Shown: piece by piece, positions 52,706 through 61,545 of the stretch
Position numbering within the stretch: position 1 is the stretch's first letter
How the letters are laid out: every line of letters starts with the position of its first letter
DNA from: Halobacteriovorax marinus SJ
GTDB taxonomy: Bacteria; Bdellovibrionota; Bacteriovoracia; Bacteriovoracales; Bacteriovoracaceae
DNA length: 64,000 bases
Assembly (NCBI RefSeq): GCF_000210915.2
Contig: NC_016620.1
Span: forward strand, 434,001-498,000
Direction: 5' to 3'
Notes under the pieces: model-generated
Told to the model about the DNA's origin: nothing
What the model saw: the letters and a program-made list of their open reading frames with translations, nothing else
Database searches by the model: none
Position numbers and translations under genes: made by a program

Positions 52706-53447
52706 ATGGAAGGTAGGCTCCTCCACATACAGGAGTATATGTTCCAGTTATATGAGAACTATTCTCATCCACTAAGAAGGCAACGACATTAGCAACGTCT
52801 TTTGGAGTTGCAATTCTATTGGTTGGAGTCATAGATTTTATATAATTCTTAAATTCTTCTGGTGCTTGTTTAGTTGCATCAGTAAGAACAAGACCTGGAG
52901 CAACGATATTAGATGTAATTCCAAGTGGTCCAAGTTCTTGAGCTAAGTACTTAGAAAAGCTATCTAATGCTCCCTTTGCTGTTCCATGCGCAATGAAACT
53001 AGGTGCTGGACTTTCTGATAATGTACTAGAGATAAAAACTAGTCTTCCATATTTGTTGCCTTTCATATTCTCAGATGCATGCTTAGCCGTAATATAAGAA
53101 GCGTGTAATTCATCATTTAATTTTTGAGCAAACTCTTCCCAACTTTGATCTAGAAATGGTTTTTGAGTGAAGCTCATGTTCGCATTGGAAACGAGTATAT
53201 CAACGCCTCCATGATCTTTTTTGATTTTGCTAAACATTGTTGAAACCTGGTCATTTTCTCTTACATCTGCTTGAATAGAGTAAGATTCTCCTCCGGAGTT
53301 GTTAATTTCTTCAACGAGTTCATTTGCTATAGCTGTACTGTTAACATAGTTAATGAAAACCCTGTAGCCTCTCTTTGAAAGTTCCTTGGCTATCGCAGCT
53401 CCAATCCCTCTTGCTCCGCCTGTGATAAGTGCATTTTTCTTTGTCAT
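52704..53447 (-). CDS. Short-chain dehydrogenase/reductase with a His-x3-Lys active site, SoxR-controlled
   Basis: The NADP-binding TGGARGIG (9-16), Asn-Ala (SNAN, 87-90) and catalytic Ser141 are present, but the canonical Tyr-x3-Lys reads His154-x3-Lys158 (AHGTAKGA). 247 residues, close to FabG. It probably reduces a carbonyl or quinone-like compound; the altered Tyr and NNAG motif put it in a divergent subgroup. It is divergent from soxR and its promoter contains a soxbox. AAGGAG lies seven bases before the ATG. Confidence 0.88.
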   Translation of the reverse strand: MTKKNALITGGARGIGAAIAKELSKRGYRVFINYVNSTAIANELVEEINNSGGESYSIQADVRENDQVSTMFSKIKKDHGGVDILVSNANMSFTQKPFLDQSWEEFAQKLNDELHASYITAKHASENMKGNKYGRLVFISSTLSESPAPSFIAHGTAKGALDSFSKYLAQELGPLGITSNIVAPGLVLTDATKQAPEEFKNYIKSMTPTNRIATPKDVANVVAFLVDENSSHITGTYTPVCGGAYLP

Positions 53448-53483
53448 ATTTTCTCCTTATGATGTCAATTTAAGGTACAATGA

Positions 53484-53514
53484 AGTATAAAACCTCAAGT
53501 TAACTTGAGGTCAA
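53484..53514 (-). promoter_or_regulatory. SoxR operator inside the SDR promoter
   Basis: A perfect 18-base palindrome CCTCAAGTTAACTTGAGG (53493-53510) equals the known E. coli SoxR site. On the minus strand -35 TTGACC (53509-53514) and -10 TATACT (53484-53489) are 19 bases apart, the over-long spacing that MerR-family activators correct by distorting DNA. The start would be near 53477. Confidence 0.92.
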
Positions 53515-53521
53515 GGCGATT

Positions 53522-53980
53522 ATGAATAGAATCATTCAAGACAAAGAAATTTTATCAGTAGGGGAACTCTCTGAGAGAAGCGGAGTCGCAATTTCAGCTA
53601 TTCACTTTTATGAGTCTAAGGGGCTCCTGCGATCGACTCGAAATAGTGGAAATCAGAGGCGGTTCAATAGAAGAGAGCTCCGAGTTCTCGGGTATATTAA
53701 GGTAGCGCAGAAAATAGGACTCTCTTTAGAAGAGATTAAGTACGCTTTTAAATCAATTGTTAATAAAGAGAGACCGACCGTAAACGATTGGAAAAAATTA
53801 GGAAAAAGTTGGGATGAAGTTCTAACTAAGAAAATGAAACTGATTGAAAAGATGAAGTCGCAATTAGGTTATTGTATAGGATGCGGATGTCTTTCACTAA
53901 AAGATTGCCCACTAAGAAATGAAGGGGACTTTTTAGCGGCAGAGGGTTCCGGTCCAAGACTTCTGTTGGATGATGATTAG
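53522..53980 (+). CDS. soxR: SoxR, [2Fe-2S] redox-sensing MerR-family regulator
   Basis: An N-terminal MerR winged helix (LSVGELSERSGVAISAIHFYESKGLL), a dimerisation helix and the cluster site Cys118-x2-Cys121-x-Cys123-x5-Cys129 (YCIGCGCLSLKDCPLRN), identical in spacing to E. coli SoxR. Oxidation of the cluster by redox-cycling compounds turns it into an activator. Its own promoter would overlap the soxbox, so it is probably autoregulated. 152 residues. AAGG precedes the ATG. There is no soxS here; the direct target is the adjacent SDR gene. Confidence 0.95.
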   Translation: MNRIIQDKEILSVGELSERSGVAISAIHFYESKGLLRSTRNSGNQRRFNRRELRVLGYIKVAQKIGLSLEEIKYAFKSIVNKERPTVNDWKKLGKSWDEVLTKKMKLIEKMKSQLGYCIGCGCLSLKDCPLRNEGDFLAAEGSGPRLLLDDD

Positions 53981-54017
53981 ATTCTAAAATTCATAATTAT
54001 TTTTATAAAGTATAAAT

Positions 54018-54281
54018 GTACCAACTAGTATTAAGAATAAACCTCTATATTTTGATCTTCACTTTCTACCTACAAGAAGTGATATCGACTCAAGACTGCT
54101 CTTAGAATAGATTTTATCTTGTATAGGGTGCGGTATTTTAGGTATTTGTCCTGGGCCTGGAATTTTAAACCTCGTGACACTAGATACTAACTCCGTCGTT
54201 TTTGTTCTCTCGATGAGCTTTGGTATGCTAGTATTTAAATTATTGGAATGTCCAAAAATCAATAAAACGTTTTCGATGTAA
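54018..54281 (+). pseudogene. Remnant of a DUF6691 (YeeE/YedE-type) transporter gene
   Basis: The frame from 54018 encodes the C-terminal half of a DUF6691/YedE-like protein: KPLYFDLHFLPTRSDIDSRL, then IGCGILGICPGPGILNL (the family CPG motif) and a last helix VVFVLSMSFGMLVFKLLE. A TAG at 54108-54110 breaks it in the middle of the first motif region (LLE-stop-ILS), and the N-terminal half and start codon are missing upstream. Family members move thiosulfate-type sulfur. This explains most of the gap between soxR and the next gene; an opposite-strand frame here is only a shadow. Confidence 0.8.
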
Positions 54282-54293
54282 AGTTAGAAAATG

Positions 54294-54315
54294 AAAAGGC
54301 CCTCAAGTGAGGGCC
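54294..54315 (-). terminator. Terminator after the 172-residue exported protein gene
   Basis: GGCCCTC (54298-54304) pairs perfectly with GAGGGCC (54309-54315). The minus-strand tail begins TTTTC (54297-54293). Confidence 0.85.
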
Positions 54316-54324
54316 AGTTATTAA

Positions 54325-54843
54325 CTAGATTTTTGTTCTAGCAGATTTCTTGAAGTAAATACCAACGTGAGTAGCACCTTCTCCACAAAGAGTGGCAGCA
54401 TCTTCAACTTTAACTTGTAAAGAGATTGCACCACGACCATAGATATATGTATTTGGTTGAGCAAATAGTGAATCTAAGTAAGCCTTACCTGCTTCGCAGT
54501 TTACTTCGTTTCCACCATTAACTGAGTATGCAGAAGAATCAGTCTTAGTGAAAATCCAGTTCGCGTTATCAGCAAGTCCAACTAAATTATAACGACATTC
54601 AGTACCTTTATTGTGGAATGATGCTACAAGCTTTCCGTGATCAAGAGTGTAGTCAGTTGTCATGTAAGAGAACATGATAGCTTGATTTTTAAACTCTGTT
54701 GGTGTTTGAGTTGGAGTTCTATCTTGTCCACAAGTGAATCCACCGTGCTGAGATAGCCAACGTTCTTGTGCTCCAAGACCTAGCTCCTGTGCATTTCCTG
54801 ATAAAGATAAAAGTAATGTAATTCCAAAAATAATGTTTTTCAT
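54325..54843 (-). CDS. Small exported protein of unknown function
   Basis: A signal peptide (MKNIIFGITLLLSLSGNA) and a 154-residue mature part with four cysteines (FTCGQD, TECRYN, VNCEAG, TLCGEG), probably two disulfides. The C-terminal part (ISLQVKVEDAATLCGEGATHVGIYFKK) is strand-rich. I do not recognise the family. GGAGG upstream and a clean terminator indicate a well-expressed gene. Confidence 0.75.
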   Translation of the reverse strand: MKNIIFGITLLLSLSGNAQELGLGAQERWLSQHGGFTCGQDRTPTQTPTEFKNQAIMFSYMTTDYTLDHGKLVASFHNKGTECRYNLVGLADNANWIFTKTDSSAYSVNGGNEVNCEAGKAYLDSLFAQPNTYIYGRGAISLQVKVEDAATLCGEGATHVGIYFKKSARTKI

Positions 54844-55154
54844 ATTTCCTCCATTGGATTGTTTTTAATTCATTTGTGCAAAGGGTTTATATGGTGAGAC
54901 ATTTGTTTGGTCAAGCAAACTTGCAAAAAGTTACACTAAAAACAGGTGGTTAGGTCGATGAACTATTGTAAGCAGTACAAATCACTGATTAATCTACCTT
55001 TTGTAATAAAGGAAAAGCTATCAATGTATAAGATTAACTTTACTAGGTTCAAATCTGGCATAGTATCTATAACTAGTCTGCCGAATAGCAAGATATAAAA
55101 ATGTTTAGTACTTTACAGTAAAGTAAATAGAAATGAAGAATAAGGAAATTAAGA
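54844..55154. other. Gap of 311 bases with a 17-base palindrome
   Basis: I see no gene. Near its end TACTTTACAGTAAAGTA (55109-55125) is a perfect palindrome around a central A, 30 bases before the serine hydrolase start, a candidate operator. The left part holds the promoter region of the exported-protein gene. A short frame from 55133 reads MKNKEIKNATPSYGKSNK and stops. Confidence 0.5.
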
Positions 55155-55919
55155 ATGCTACCCCTTCTTATGGAAAGAGTAATAAATGAAGAAAGCTACA
55201 TCATTAAAACAAGTAGAGAATCGTCCACTAAAGGATTTAATTCGAAGCAGTTAATAGCATCTCTTACTAAACCTATGATTAGTTACTACTTTAATGAGTT
55301 CTTGGCTGAAGAGTATAAGATTAGTCTAGATGATAAAGTCGGAAAGTATTTTGGAACGACTCATTTAATTACTTTAAGAGATCTTATTGAGCATAGATCG
55401 GGAGTTTTTGATTACCTAGAATTAGAAGAAAGTTTTATTAATGAGTCGAGACTAGAAGATATTAGTAAAATTATATTAACTAAAAGTCAGTATGATCCGC
55501 CTAATAAAGTAGCCTACTCTAATTCAGGTTATGTTCTTTTAAGTAGAGTAATTGAAATTATTACGGGCGCAGAGTATGAGAAGGCAATTGAGAACTTTTA
55601 CAAAACTAAAGACATTGAAGTCTCTTTTTCTAAAGATTATTCAAATTATATTAAAGGCTGGGGAGACGGTGAATTCATTATGTCTCCTAATGACTACTTA
55701 AGATTTATAAAGTTGCCAAACATTAAAACTTACTTTCCAAAATTGAAAAATGGCATATCGTATTTTTCAGGCTTTTGCCCAGGGTTTGAAACTCTATGCT
55801 GCTTTAATGAAAATGAATACTTTGTACTCTTTAGGAAAGGGGTAGAGGATTCTTTATTTACTGATGAGTTATTAGATTTGATAGAAGGCATTAGTGATGG
55901 TGGCCCGGGCGAGACTTGA
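55155..55919 (+). CDS. Serine hydrolase of the beta-lactamase/DD-peptidase-like family
   Basis: The SxxK motif IASLTKPM (Ser36, Lys39) and the YSN motif AYSNSGY (Tyr121) define the class C-like fold used by esterases, peptidases and beta-lactamases. It has no signal peptide and only about 30 residues before SxxK, so it is short at the N-terminus (254 residues); a loss of the start is possible. The stop codon lies inside tRNA-Leu on the other strand (22-base overlap). No Shine-Dalgarno is clear. Resistance function is not implied. Confidence 0.72.
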   Translation: MLPLLMERVINEESYIIKTSRESSTKGFNSKQLIASLTKPMISYYFNEFLAEEYKISLDDKVGKYFGTTHLITLRDLIEHRSGVFDYLELEESFINESRLEDISKIILTKSQYDPPNKVAYSNSGYVLLSRVIEIITGAEYEKAIENFYKTKDIEVSFSKDYSNYIKGWGDGEFIMSPNDYLRFIKLPNIKTYFPKLKNGISYFSGFCPGFETLCCFNENEYFVLFRKGVEDSLFTDELLDLIEGISDGGPGET

Positions 55920-55983
55920 ACTCGCACAGTATTGCTACCGGCGGATTTTGAATCCGCTGTGTCTACCATTCCACCACCGGGCC
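55898..55983 (-). tRNA. tRNA-Leu (anticodon CAA)
   Basis: An 86-base cloverleaf on the minus strand: acceptor GGCCCGG pairing with CCGGGCC, D-arm GGTGGAATGGTAGACAC, anticodon arm GCGGA-TTCAAAA-TCCGC, long variable arm GTAGCAATAC, T-arm GCGAG-TTCAAGT-CTCGC, and encoded CCA at 55898-55900. The long variable arm and CAA anticodon make it Leu (UUG). Its 3' end overlaps the tail of the serine hydrolase gene. Confidence 0.95.
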
Positions 55984-55984
55984 A

Positions 55985-56037
55985 AATTGAATATATCAAA
56001 GAGTATGTACTATATATTTAATATATTCAATTGTAAA
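55985..56037 (-). promoter_or_regulatory. Promoter of tRNA-Leu with a perfect 12-bp inverted repeat
   Basis: On the minus strand TTTACA (56032-56037), 17-base spacer and TATAGT (56009-56014). AATTGAATATAT (55985-55996) and ATATATTCAATT (56021-56032) form a perfect inverted repeat with a 24-base centre, one arm in the promoter spacer and one between start site and tRNA. Confidence 0.6.
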
Positions 56038-56053
56038 AATCATTTAACATTCA

Positions 56054-58045
56054 CTACCAAATTTTAACTCTTTTTGACTCTGGTAAATACATTTTATCTC
56101 CTTCTTTACATGAGAAGGCCTCAGTAAAACCAGGGTGATTTTTAACTTGCTGATTTACCCTTTGTCTTCCAAGAGAGTGGTAATCTGACTTAAGTCTAAG
56201 CTCTTTCATGCTGTCAGTTTGTACTTCACACCAAATTCTACCGTAGGCCTTGAAGAAGTTTTGCTGATCTTCTTTCGAGTATTCCTTAGTTGAGTCTGGA
56301 AATGCTGTTTTATATGCAGCAGCAAGCCCAACTAGGTCTCCAATATTCTCTCCTAGAGTCATTTTCCCATCATGTCCGACAGAATTAAATTGCTCTATTA
56401 ATGGCTTTGTAAGTTCATCAAACTTCTTCTTATCTTCATCTTTAAGCCATTTTCTTAGGCGCCCCTCTGAGTCATACCTTGAGCCATTATCATCTATAGA
56501 ATGTCCCAATTCATGACCAATAACCATTCCCATTCCTGCTATTATATCTCGATCATCCATCTTGCTATCAAAGAATGGGTATTGAAGAATTCCCTGTAGT
56601 AAGACAAACTTATTCAAAGTAGGGTTGTAGAAGGCATTAATGGCCAGTGGGGCCATACCCCATTTCTCTCTATTAATAGGTTTCGTGGCATCTTCAAGTC
56701 TTTTTTCTCTTGTAAGTTTTCCAAGAAGAATATCATTATAGATATAATCTTTTTCTGAATATTCACCTAGGTAATTGAAGTCCCACTCCTCTTCATTCTT
56801 TGGTTTTACAATTTGTAAGAGTGCACTTTGAATTTTTTTAATGGCCTCTTCTTTTCCTTGTTTAGATAGCCATTGATTTTTCTCTAAAGAATCTACAATA
56901 GACCCTCTAATTGATTGTACTAGCTTCTTGATTCTTTCTTCTGGAAAATTTGGAAACATTTTATCTATGACAAAGAAATCTATCTCTTTAGAGAATCTTT
57001 GCTTAATCATTTCAGTACACTCTTCACCTCTAGGGGCTCTTTCTTTTGGTTTTCCTAGATAAGTTGAGAGGAAATGGTATTTCTTACTTGAGAATTCTTT
57101 GTGACTTACTTCAATAGTGCCAAATAGAGTTAGATACAAGTAGATATTTTTTAAATCATCCAAGCTAGATTGATCTACATAGTTATTAAAGTGCTTCATT
57201 GTCTTTGGCATGAAGTCTCTAATATTTAGTCCTTTCGGAAGCTTTGTTAAGACATTGTCTATCTGAAGTGCTGGATATGCTTTTTTGAATTCAGCTATTG
57301 TCTTTACATTATTAATAGCAATGAGTTGTCTAATTTCTATTTTATTTGGTGAAACTTTTGACATAGATTCTTCAAAGTTCCAAACTGTTTTCATTGTTTG
57401 TTCAGGGCTCTTATCACCAATTATTTGAAAGAACTCTGTAATTAAAACTTTAAGATCATTTGTGAGATCTTTCTTAAGGTAATAAGAAGGATCTGGAAGA
57501 GTTACGACGTTAGCTGTGACAAGGAGATCACTTTTGGATGGATTGCTTGGATTAGCAAAGGGCTCAACACCAATAAGTGACTGTTGCCCTTTAAAGAATT
57601 GATTATTTATAAATGAAATCAACTCCTCCTTAGATTTTATATTATTGATCTTTTCCTTAGTTTCTTTAATGTAGTTTAGTTCACTTTTTTCTGAAAGAGA
57701 GAGGTCTAGGCAAGACATATAATAATTTTTAAGTTGTGATTCTCTTTTTGAGATTGCGTCTCTACTTCTTAACTCTGAGAGAAATTTTTTCTTGAACTCT
57801 AGAATTCTTTCATCCGAGTCACTGAAAGCAAATGCATATCTGGCACGGTTGGCAGGTAGCTCAAAAGAGTCGATAACTTTTGAGCAGACGTGATCATAGA
57901 AATCATTACACGCAGGGGCCGAAGTGTTGATTGGAAAATCTCTTTTATCAGGTATTCTATTTTTTACTTCTTTGTTACACCCTATTAGGAATATGCTCAG
58001 TATCGTTATAGAGCTCCATGTTCTAAAATTCTTTCTATTAATCAT
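56054..58045 (-). CDS. M13-family zinc metallopeptidase lipoprotein (neprilysin/PepO-like)
   Basis: Lipobox LIGC after a basic N-terminus anchors it outside. The active site HELGHSIDD (His511, Glu512, His515) and the downstream GENIGDLVG supplying the third ligand, plus NAFYNP and the C-terminal KIW, are M13 hallmarks. It cleaves peptides up to about 40 residues. 663 residues, full length, with the alpha-helical M13_N region first. The ATG at 58045 has GGAGAAAG upstream; the GTG four codons earlier would overlap it. Fits digestion of prey peptides. Confidence 0.92.
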   Translation of the reverse strand: MINRKNFRTWSSITILSIFLIGCNKEVKNRIPDKRDFPINTSAPACNDFYDHVCSKVIDSFELPANRARYAFAFSDSDERILEFKKKFLSELRSRDAISKRESQLKNYYMSCLDLSLSEKSELNYIKETKEKINNIKSKEELISFINNQFFKGQQSLIGVEPFANPSNPSKSDLLVTANVVTLPDPSYYLKKDLTNDLKVLITEFFQIIGDKSPEQTMKTVWNFEESMSKVSPNKIEIRQLIAINNVKTIAEFKKAYPALQIDNVLTKLPKGLNIRDFMPKTMKHFNNYVDQSSLDDLKNIYLYLTLFGTIEVSHKEFSSKKYHFLSTYLGKPKERAPRGEECTEMIKQRFSKEIDFFVIDKMFPNFPEERIKKLVQSIRGSIVDSLEKNQWLSKQGKEEAIKKIQSALLQIVKPKNEEEWDFNYLGEYSEKDYIYNDILLGKLTREKRLEDATKPINREKWGMAPLAINAFYNPTLNKFVLLQGILQYPFFDSKMDDRDIIAGMGMVIGHELGHSIDDNGSRYDSEGRLRKWLKDEDKKKFDELTKPLIEQFNSVGHDGKMTLGENIGDLVGLAAAYKTAFPDSTKEYSKEDQQNFFKAYGRIWCEVQTDSMKELRLKSDYHSLGRQRVNQQVKNHPGFTEAFSCKEGDKMYLPESKRVKIW

Positions 58046-58196
58046 TTCTTTCTCCACGAATTAATTAAGTACATTTGTCATGTAAAACAAATATGCATTA
58101 AGAAATATTGATAATTTTCATGTTAGAAGATTAAATAATGATATATCTGTATCAAGTTTTCAACTATAATGAACTAAAAATTATTTAAGGTGTATT

Positions 58197-58859
58197 ATGC
58201 TATTTTTTAGAAAAAATGTTATGGCCTTTACAGGTTTATTTCTATGTGTGTTCTTAGTAGTTCACTTAGGAGGGAACTTAATTCTCCTTCTCCCTCCACA
58301 CATTTCTCATGATCTTTATAATATTTACTCTCATAAACTAGGAGAGAATATTTTTATAAAAGTTGTTTCTATAGCACTTTACTTATCGATAATCGTTCAC
58401 ACAATATATGCAGTTCTAGTTACGAAGAGGAACAATTTTTCTAAGGGACAAAAGTACTATGTGAATCATGCTACTGAGAGTAGTTCTTGGACCTCTCAGA
58501 ATATGGGGCTTCTTGGTTTTATTATTCTCATTTTCATTGTGGTTCATATGGCAAACTTTTGGGCAAGAATAAAACTTGGATTTGGAGATTCTGTTCCCTT
58601 AGATTCAAATGGTCTTAAAGATGTCTATATTGTTACAACCTCTCTTTTTAAAAATCCTCTATACGTTTTATTCTACTCAGTTCTTATGGTTCCACTTGCT
58701 ATGCATATAAATCATGGTTTTTCGAGCGCTTTTAAAACTCTTGGGCTTTATAATCTAAAATATATAAAGAGAGTTTCATTTATTGGAAAAATATTTTCTA
58801 CAGCTGTGCTTGTTGGATTTGGAATCATTCCAATTATCGTTTACCTAAGGAGTCTTTAA
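58197..58859 (+). CDS. sdhC: Succinate dehydrogenase cytochrome b558 subunit
   Basis: A five-helix membrane anchor of the b558 type with histidines in the helices (VVHLGGNL, IVHTIYAV, VVHMANFW, AMHINHGF) that ligate two hemes. A single SdhC replaces the SdhC/SdhD pair of E. coli, as in Bacteroidetes, Bacillus and delta-like proteobacteria. 220 residues. AAGG precedes the ATG, and a TATAAT lies at 58165-58170. sdhA starts at the next base after the stop. Confidence 0.92.
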   Translation: MLFFRKNVMAFTGLFLCVFLVVHLGGNLILLLPPHISHDLYNIYSHKLGENIFIKVVSIALYLSIIVHTIYAVLVTKRNNFSKGQKYYVNHATESSSWTSQNMGLLGFIILIFIVVHMANFWARIKLGFGDSVPLDSNGLKDVYIVTTSLFKNPLYVLFYSVLMVPLAMHINHGFSSAFKTLGLYNLKYIKRVSFIGKIFSTAVLVGFGIIPIIVYLRSL

Positions 58860-60770
58860 ATGAAGTTAGATGCAAAAATTCCCGAGGGAGAACTTGAAAA
58901 GAAATGGTCCAACTATCAAGATAAATGCAAACTTGTAAATACTGCCAATAAAAAGAAGTTCGAGGTCATTGTTGTGGGGTCTGGTTTATCTGGCGCCGGA
59001 GCAGCGGCAACTCTAGCGGAGCTCGGATATAAGGTAAATTGTTTTTGCTATCAAGATACACCAAGAAGGGCGCACTCTGTAGCAGCTCAAGGTGGTGTGA
59101 ACGCGGCTAAGAATTATCAGCATGATGGAGATAGTGTCTGGCGTATGTTCTATGACACTCTAAAAGGTGGAGACTTTCGTTCTCGTGAGGCTAATGTTTA
59201 TCGTTTGGCACAGCTTTCAGCTCCACTAATTGATCACTTTACTCAGCAAGGTGTTCCTTTTGCTAGAGAGTACGGAGGAGTTTTAACGAATAGAAGTTTT
59301 GGAGGAGTACAAGTTCAAAGAACTTTCTACGCTAGAGGCCAAACAGGTCAACAACTCTTAATTGCTGCCTACTCTCAGTTATCAAAAATGGTGGCGAGTG
59401 GTGGAGTGAAAATGAATACTCGAGAAGAGATGCTTGACCTTGTTGTTATCGATGGAAAGGCGAGAGGAATTATCACTCGAGATTTAGTTACTGGAGAAAT
59501 TAAGCGCCATAGTGCTCATGCAGTAGTTCTCGCCACAGGGGGATATTCTAGAGTCTTTAGGCTCTCAACTCTAGCGATTGGGTGCAACGGCTCTGCCATT
59601 TGGGCCGCTCATAAAAAAGGAGCGTACTTTGCTGGACCTAGCTTTACTCAAATACATCCCACAGCTCTTCCCCAGTCCAGTGATACACAATCTAAATTGA
59701 CTCTCATGTCAGAGTCTCTTCGAAATGATGGCCGAATTTGGGTACCTTTAAAGAAAGATGACTCGAGAAAGCCTGGAGATATTCCAGAAGAAGAGCGAGA
59801 TTATTATCTTGAGAGAAGGTATCCTAGTTTTGGAAATCTCTGTCCAAGAGACATTGCTTCAAGGGCGGCTAAAGAGAGAATTGATGCTGGTCATGGAGTC
59901 GGACCTCTTAAAAATGCAGTCTATTTAGATTTTAAGCATGCAATTGCCAAACAGGGTGAAGATAAAGTTAAAGATAAGTACGGAAACCTCTTTAATATGT
60001 ATCTAAAAATCACAGGGATTGATGCTTATAAAGAGCCAATGAAGATTTCTCCTGCCGCTCATTTTTCTATGGGAGGGCTTTGGGTTGATTACGAGCTTAT
60101 GACAACTATTAATGGTCTCTATGCTATTGGTGAGGCGAATTACTCAGATCATGGGGCCAACAGACTTGGAGCGAACTCACTTCTTCAAGCAAGTATTGAT
60201 GGTTACTTTATTCTTCCTAATACAATTAATAACTACCTCGCTGGTGAGTTAAATCATGATATTCCGACTGTAGAACATCAAGAATTTTTAAAAGCTCAAG
60301 AGGTGGTGAAAGAAAAAATTGATAAACTTATGAGCATCAATGGAACAAAAACAGTTGATGACTTTCATAGAGAGCTTGGTGCAGTCATGTGGCAAGAGTG
60401 CGCAATGAGTAGAAATCAAAAAGGATTGGAAGACGCCATTGTTAAAATAAAAAATATTAAAGAAGAGTTTTGGAAAGAAGTAAGTATTTCTGGATCAGAT
60501 AAAGAGTTGAATACTGAGTTAGAAAAAGGCCTCCGGTTATCAGATTTTATAGAACTGGCAGAACTAATGTGTGTAGACGCTCTTCAAAGAGATGAATCAT
60601 GTGGAGCACACTTTAGAGAAGAATTTCAAAGTGCAGAGGGAGAAGCTGTTAGAAATGATGAAGACTATAGCTATGTTTCTGCATGGGAATATAATAATGG
60701 AGATTTTAAGCTTCATAGAGAAGAGTTAGAATTTGAATTCGTTAAACCTACAGTAAGGTCGTATAAATGA
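58860..60770 (+). CDS. sdhA: Succinate dehydrogenase flavoprotein subunit
   Basis: Oxidises succinate to fumarate with covalently bound FAD. The dinucleotide motif [17 protein letters not shown], the FAD-attachment region [15 protein letters not shown] and the catalytic region ATGGYSRV with HPTALPQ are present. 636 residues, the size seen in b558-type complexes. It abuts sdhC and overlaps sdhB by 4 bases (ATGA). Confidence 0.96.
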   Translation: MKLDAKIPEGELEKKWSNYQDKCKLVNTANKKKFEVIVVGSGLSGAGAAATLAELGYKVNCFCYQDTPRRAHSVAAQGGVNAAKNYQHDGDSVWRMFYDTLKGGDFRSREANVYRLAQLSAPLIDHFTQQGVPFAREYGGVLTNRSFGGVQVQRTFYARGQTGQQLLIAAYSQLSKMVASGGVKMNTREEMLDLVVIDGKARGIITRDLVTGEIKRHSAHAVVLATGGYSRVFRLSTLAIGCNGSAIWAAHKKGAYFAGPSFTQIHPTALPQSSDTQSKLTLMSESLRNDGRIWVPLKKDDSRKPGDIPEEERDYYLERRYPSFGNLCPRDIASRAAKERIDAGHGVGPLKNAVYLDFKHAIAKQGEDKVKDKYGNLFNMYLKITGIDAYKEPMKISPAAHFSMGGLWVDYELMTTINGLYAIGEANYSDHGANRLGANSLLQASIDGYFILPNTINNYLAGELNHDIPTVEHQEFLKAQEVVKEKIDKLMSINGTKTVDDFHRELGAVMWQECAMSRNQKGLEDAIVKIKNIKEEFWKEVSISGSDKELNTELEKGLRLSDFIELAELMCVDALQRDESCGAHFREEFQSAEGEAVRNDEDYSYVSAWEYNNGDFKLHREELEFEFVKPTVRSYK

Positions 60771-61513
60771 AAGTTAAATTTAAGATATGGAGACAGAGCA
60801 ATAAAGACTCTAAAGGTGGCTTTGTTTTATATGAAGTTGATAATATTTCAGAAGAGATGTCTTTCTTAGAGGCATTAGATGCGCTTAATGAGAAACTTGC
60901 TAGAAAGGGAGACTCTGTCGTTGCATTTGATCACGACTGTAGAGAGGGAATTTGTGGGCAATGTGGCGTTTTCATTAATGGTAGAGCACACGGACCTCAT
61001 TCTAATACAACGACCTGTCAATTACATATGAGAAGTTTTAAAGATGGTGAAACAATTGTCGTAGAGCCTTGGAGAGCAAAAGCGTTTCCAATTATAAAAG
61101 ATCTTGTTGTAGATAGAAGCTCATTTGATCGCATTATTCAAAGTGGTGGATTTATTACAGCTAAAACTGGTACAGCTGCTGAGGCCAATTCAATTCTAAT
61201 AGGAAAAGAAGTTGCAGATGCAGCAATGGATGTTGCTGCATGTATTGGGTGTGGTGCATGTGTTGCGACTTGTAAGAACTCTGCTGCTGCACTCTTTACG
61301 TCAGCTAAGATTAGTCATCTAAATTCATTGCCACAAGGTAAGCCTGAGGCAAATGAGAGAACTCTTAAAATGGCGGAACAAATGGAGTTAGAAGATTTTG
61401 GGCATTGCTCATTTACGGGTTCTTGTGAAGTTGAATGCCCTGAGAATATCTCAATTTCAAATATTGCAAAGATGAATTTTGATTTACTTAAAGCTAAGAT
61501 TTTGAAGAAATAG
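60767..61513 (+). CDS. sdhB: Succinate dehydrogenase iron-sulfur subunit
   Basis: The [2Fe-2S] site [15 protein letters not shown] with the later TTCQL, the [4Fe-4S] site [14 protein letters not shown] and the [3Fe-4S] site [11 protein letters not shown] carry electrons from FAD to the b hemes. 248 residues. Closed by a perfect hairpin directly after the stop. Completes a three-gene sdhCAB operon. Confidence 0.96.
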   Translation: MKVKFKIWRQSNKDSKGGFVLYEVDNISEEMSFLEALDALNEKLARKGDSVVAFDHDCREGICGQCGVFINGRAHGPHSNTTTCQLHMRSFKDGETIVVEPWRAKAFPIIKDLVVDRSSFDRIIQSGGFITAKTGTAAEANSILIGKEVADAAMDVAACIGCGACVATCKNSAAALFTSAKISHLNSLPQGKPEANERTLKMAEQMELEDFGHCSFTGSCEVECPENISISNIAKMNFDLLKAKILKK

Positions 61514-61545
61514 AACTCTCTTCCGAGAGTTCTATATTTATTCTA
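61511..61545 (+). terminator. Terminator after sdhB
   Basis: TAGAACTCTC (61511-61520) pairs perfectly with GAGAGTTCTA (61525-61534) around TTCC, followed by TATTTATTCT. Confidence 0.8.

Noticed and set aside
54059-54262. Minus-strand open frame of 67 codons
   Set aside because: It lies antisense to the DUF6691 remnant, has no signals and no recognisable domain.
55155-55919. Antibiotic-resistance beta-lactamase
   Set aside because: SxxK and YSN are shared by esterases and DD-peptidases; without a signal peptide it could not reach periplasmic beta-lactams.
49681-56000. Prophage or genomic island
   Set aside because: No integrase, phage structural gene, transposase or flanking direct repeat was seen; only the pseudogene and tRNA overlap hint at gene turnover.
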